This document shows positions 5,445-6,126 of a stretch of DNA of 6,126 bases, piece after piece; the stretch's first letter is position 1, and each line of letters opens with the position of its first letter. Both the position numbers and the translations under genes were made by a program. This stretch comes from an uncultured Collinsella sp. (GTDB lineage: Bacteria; Actinomycetota; Coriobacteriia; Coriobacteriales; Coriobacteriaceae): the NCBI GenBank assembly GCA_900554905.1, contig USJB01000080.1, positions 1-6,126 on the forward strand, given 5' to 3'. A model generated the notes under the pieces. The model saw only the letters and a program-made list of their open reading frames with translations. It was not told where the DNA came from and searched no databases.

Positions 5445-6126
5445 TTAAAGGCCAACGGCGGATAGGATGAGGCCCCAGCCGGCACCGATGACGTACATCA
5501 TGATCAGGAACAGGACGTTTTCGCGGGCGCTGCGGTTGGTGCGGAACAGCACCAGGTAGCCCACACCAGCAGAGATGAGCGTGCCGGCGAGCATCGGGGC
5601 CAGCTGCAGCGCGCCTTCCAGGTACAGTTGTGTGATGACGACGCTGGCCGAGCAGTTGGGAATCAGGCCGACAAGCGCCGAACCCAGGACGGCGAGCGTC
5701 TCGTTGCCACGCAGGAACTGCTCGATCGCGGACTCGCCGAAGGTCTCGAGCACGGCGACCAGAATCAGCGTCACCAGAAAAATGAATACCGATACCTGCA
5801 CGGTGTGCGAGATGGCGCTGCGAATAATCGACAGGAGGGGCGCGCCCTCGTGAGAGTGGGAGTGACCGTGGCCATCATGGTGTTCATGCTCGTCCTCGTC
5901 CTCGTCCTCATCGCAACCGCAATGGTCGCGCTCGCACAGCTCATGGATGTGATCGGCGCTCACGCCCGCCTCGGCCACCTCGTCGATGATGTCACCGCCA
6001 GTGTGGTCGTCGTGCGCGCAGTTCACATGAGCCGGATTAGCAGCGGTCCCCAGCACGGTACGGCGAATCGCCGCATGCGCGCGAGCGTTACGACGAAGGC
6101 CGCGGATAGCCGCGTCCACGATAAAG
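5445..6126 (-). CDS. putative 10-TM heavy-metal/manganese exporter, C-terminal part (5' end outside window)
   Basis: This resembles the C-terminal half of the ArsP_2-type (DUF2899) integral membrane transporters, annotated variously as putative 10TM heavy-metal exporter, arsenic efflux protein or putative manganese transporter. The frame stays open to the window edge (Phe-Ile before a GTG at 6119), so that GTG is probably internal and the true start lies beyond. Numbering from it, residues 31-90 form a hydrophilic loop rich in His, Asp, Glu and Cys, with CERDHCGCD, an acidic run and HGHSHSH, a likely metal-binding sensor. Hydrophobic spans follow at about 108-126, 141-163, 170-193 and 200-222. 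The signature GLIPNCSASVVITQLYLEG (151-169) and GVGYLVLFRTN (185-195) are typical of the family. It converges on the peptidase gene and shows no functional link to it. Family membership is fairly sure; the metal is not. Confidence 0.86.
   Translation of the reverse strand, partial: FIVDAAIRGLRRNARAHAAIRRTVLGTAANPAHVNCAHDDHTGGDIIDEVAEAGVSADHIHELCERDHCGCDEDEDEDEHEHHDGHGHSHSHEGAPLLSIIRSAISHTVQVSVFIFLVTLILVAVLETFGESAIEQFLRGNETLAVLGSALVGLIPNCSASVVITQLYLEGALQLAPMLAGTLISAGVGYLVLFRTNRSARENVLFLIMMYVIGAGWGLILSAVGL
5889..5909. repeat. hexanucleotide tandem repeat inside the exporter gene
   Basis: CTCGTC repeats three and a half times without interruption and encodes the alternating Asp-Glu run (residues about 70-77) in the metal-binding loop. 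The period is six bases, so gain or loss of units keeps the reading frame and would only change the length of the acidic run. Confidence 0.7.

Overview
The window looks like chromosomal DNA from a high-GC gut actinobacterium of the class Coriobacteriia, with Collinsella or a close relative the best guess. That guess rests on the strongly GC-biased codon use of the large peptidase gene, the gut-type mannose-family PTS proteins, and a short palindromic repeat that I associate, from memory only, with Collinsella intergenic DNA. No rRNA or other taxonomic marker is present, so the assignment is an inference.

Left part (1-2020, all on the minus strand, read right to left): a GntR/HutC-family repressor with a UTRA effector domain (1306-2010), then a mannose-family PTS EIIA (751-1170), then a mannose/sorbose-family PTS EIIB (206-679), closed by a strong intrinsic terminator (121-154). 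IIA and IIB form the soluble phosphate relay (HPr to IIA His9, then IIB His13, then sugar). The membrane subunits IIC and IID are not in the window. A new minus-strand gene may begin at base 11, with its own ribosome binding site and a weak promoter, and could be one of them. The regulator probably controls the PTS genes. The 135-base gap between gntR and IIA holds a GT-N4-AC palindrome near the likely IIA promoter, and two back-to-back hairpins with complementary loops that overlap the gntR stop codon.

Middle part (2020-5335): a divergent intergenic region carries the gntR promoter region and a structured leader. It is followed by a 1014-residue M16C (presequence-protease/insulinase-type) zinc peptidase on the plus strand, with all catalytic residues present. 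Its base composition is much more GC-rich than that of the PTS block.

Right part (5336-6126): a convergent intergenic region holds a strong terminator built from one copy of a 32-base palindromic repeat, plus a second inverted copy that abuts the stop codon of the next gene. That gene, on the minus strand and cut by the window edge, encodes the C-terminal half of a putative 10-TM heavy-metal/manganese exporter (ArsP_2-like) with a conspicuous His/Asp/Glu-rich metal-binding loop.

Nothing here is clearly a wholly new system. The best leads are the paired hairpins with complementary loops between gntR and the PTS genes, the shared promoter motif, and the palindromic repeat pair.
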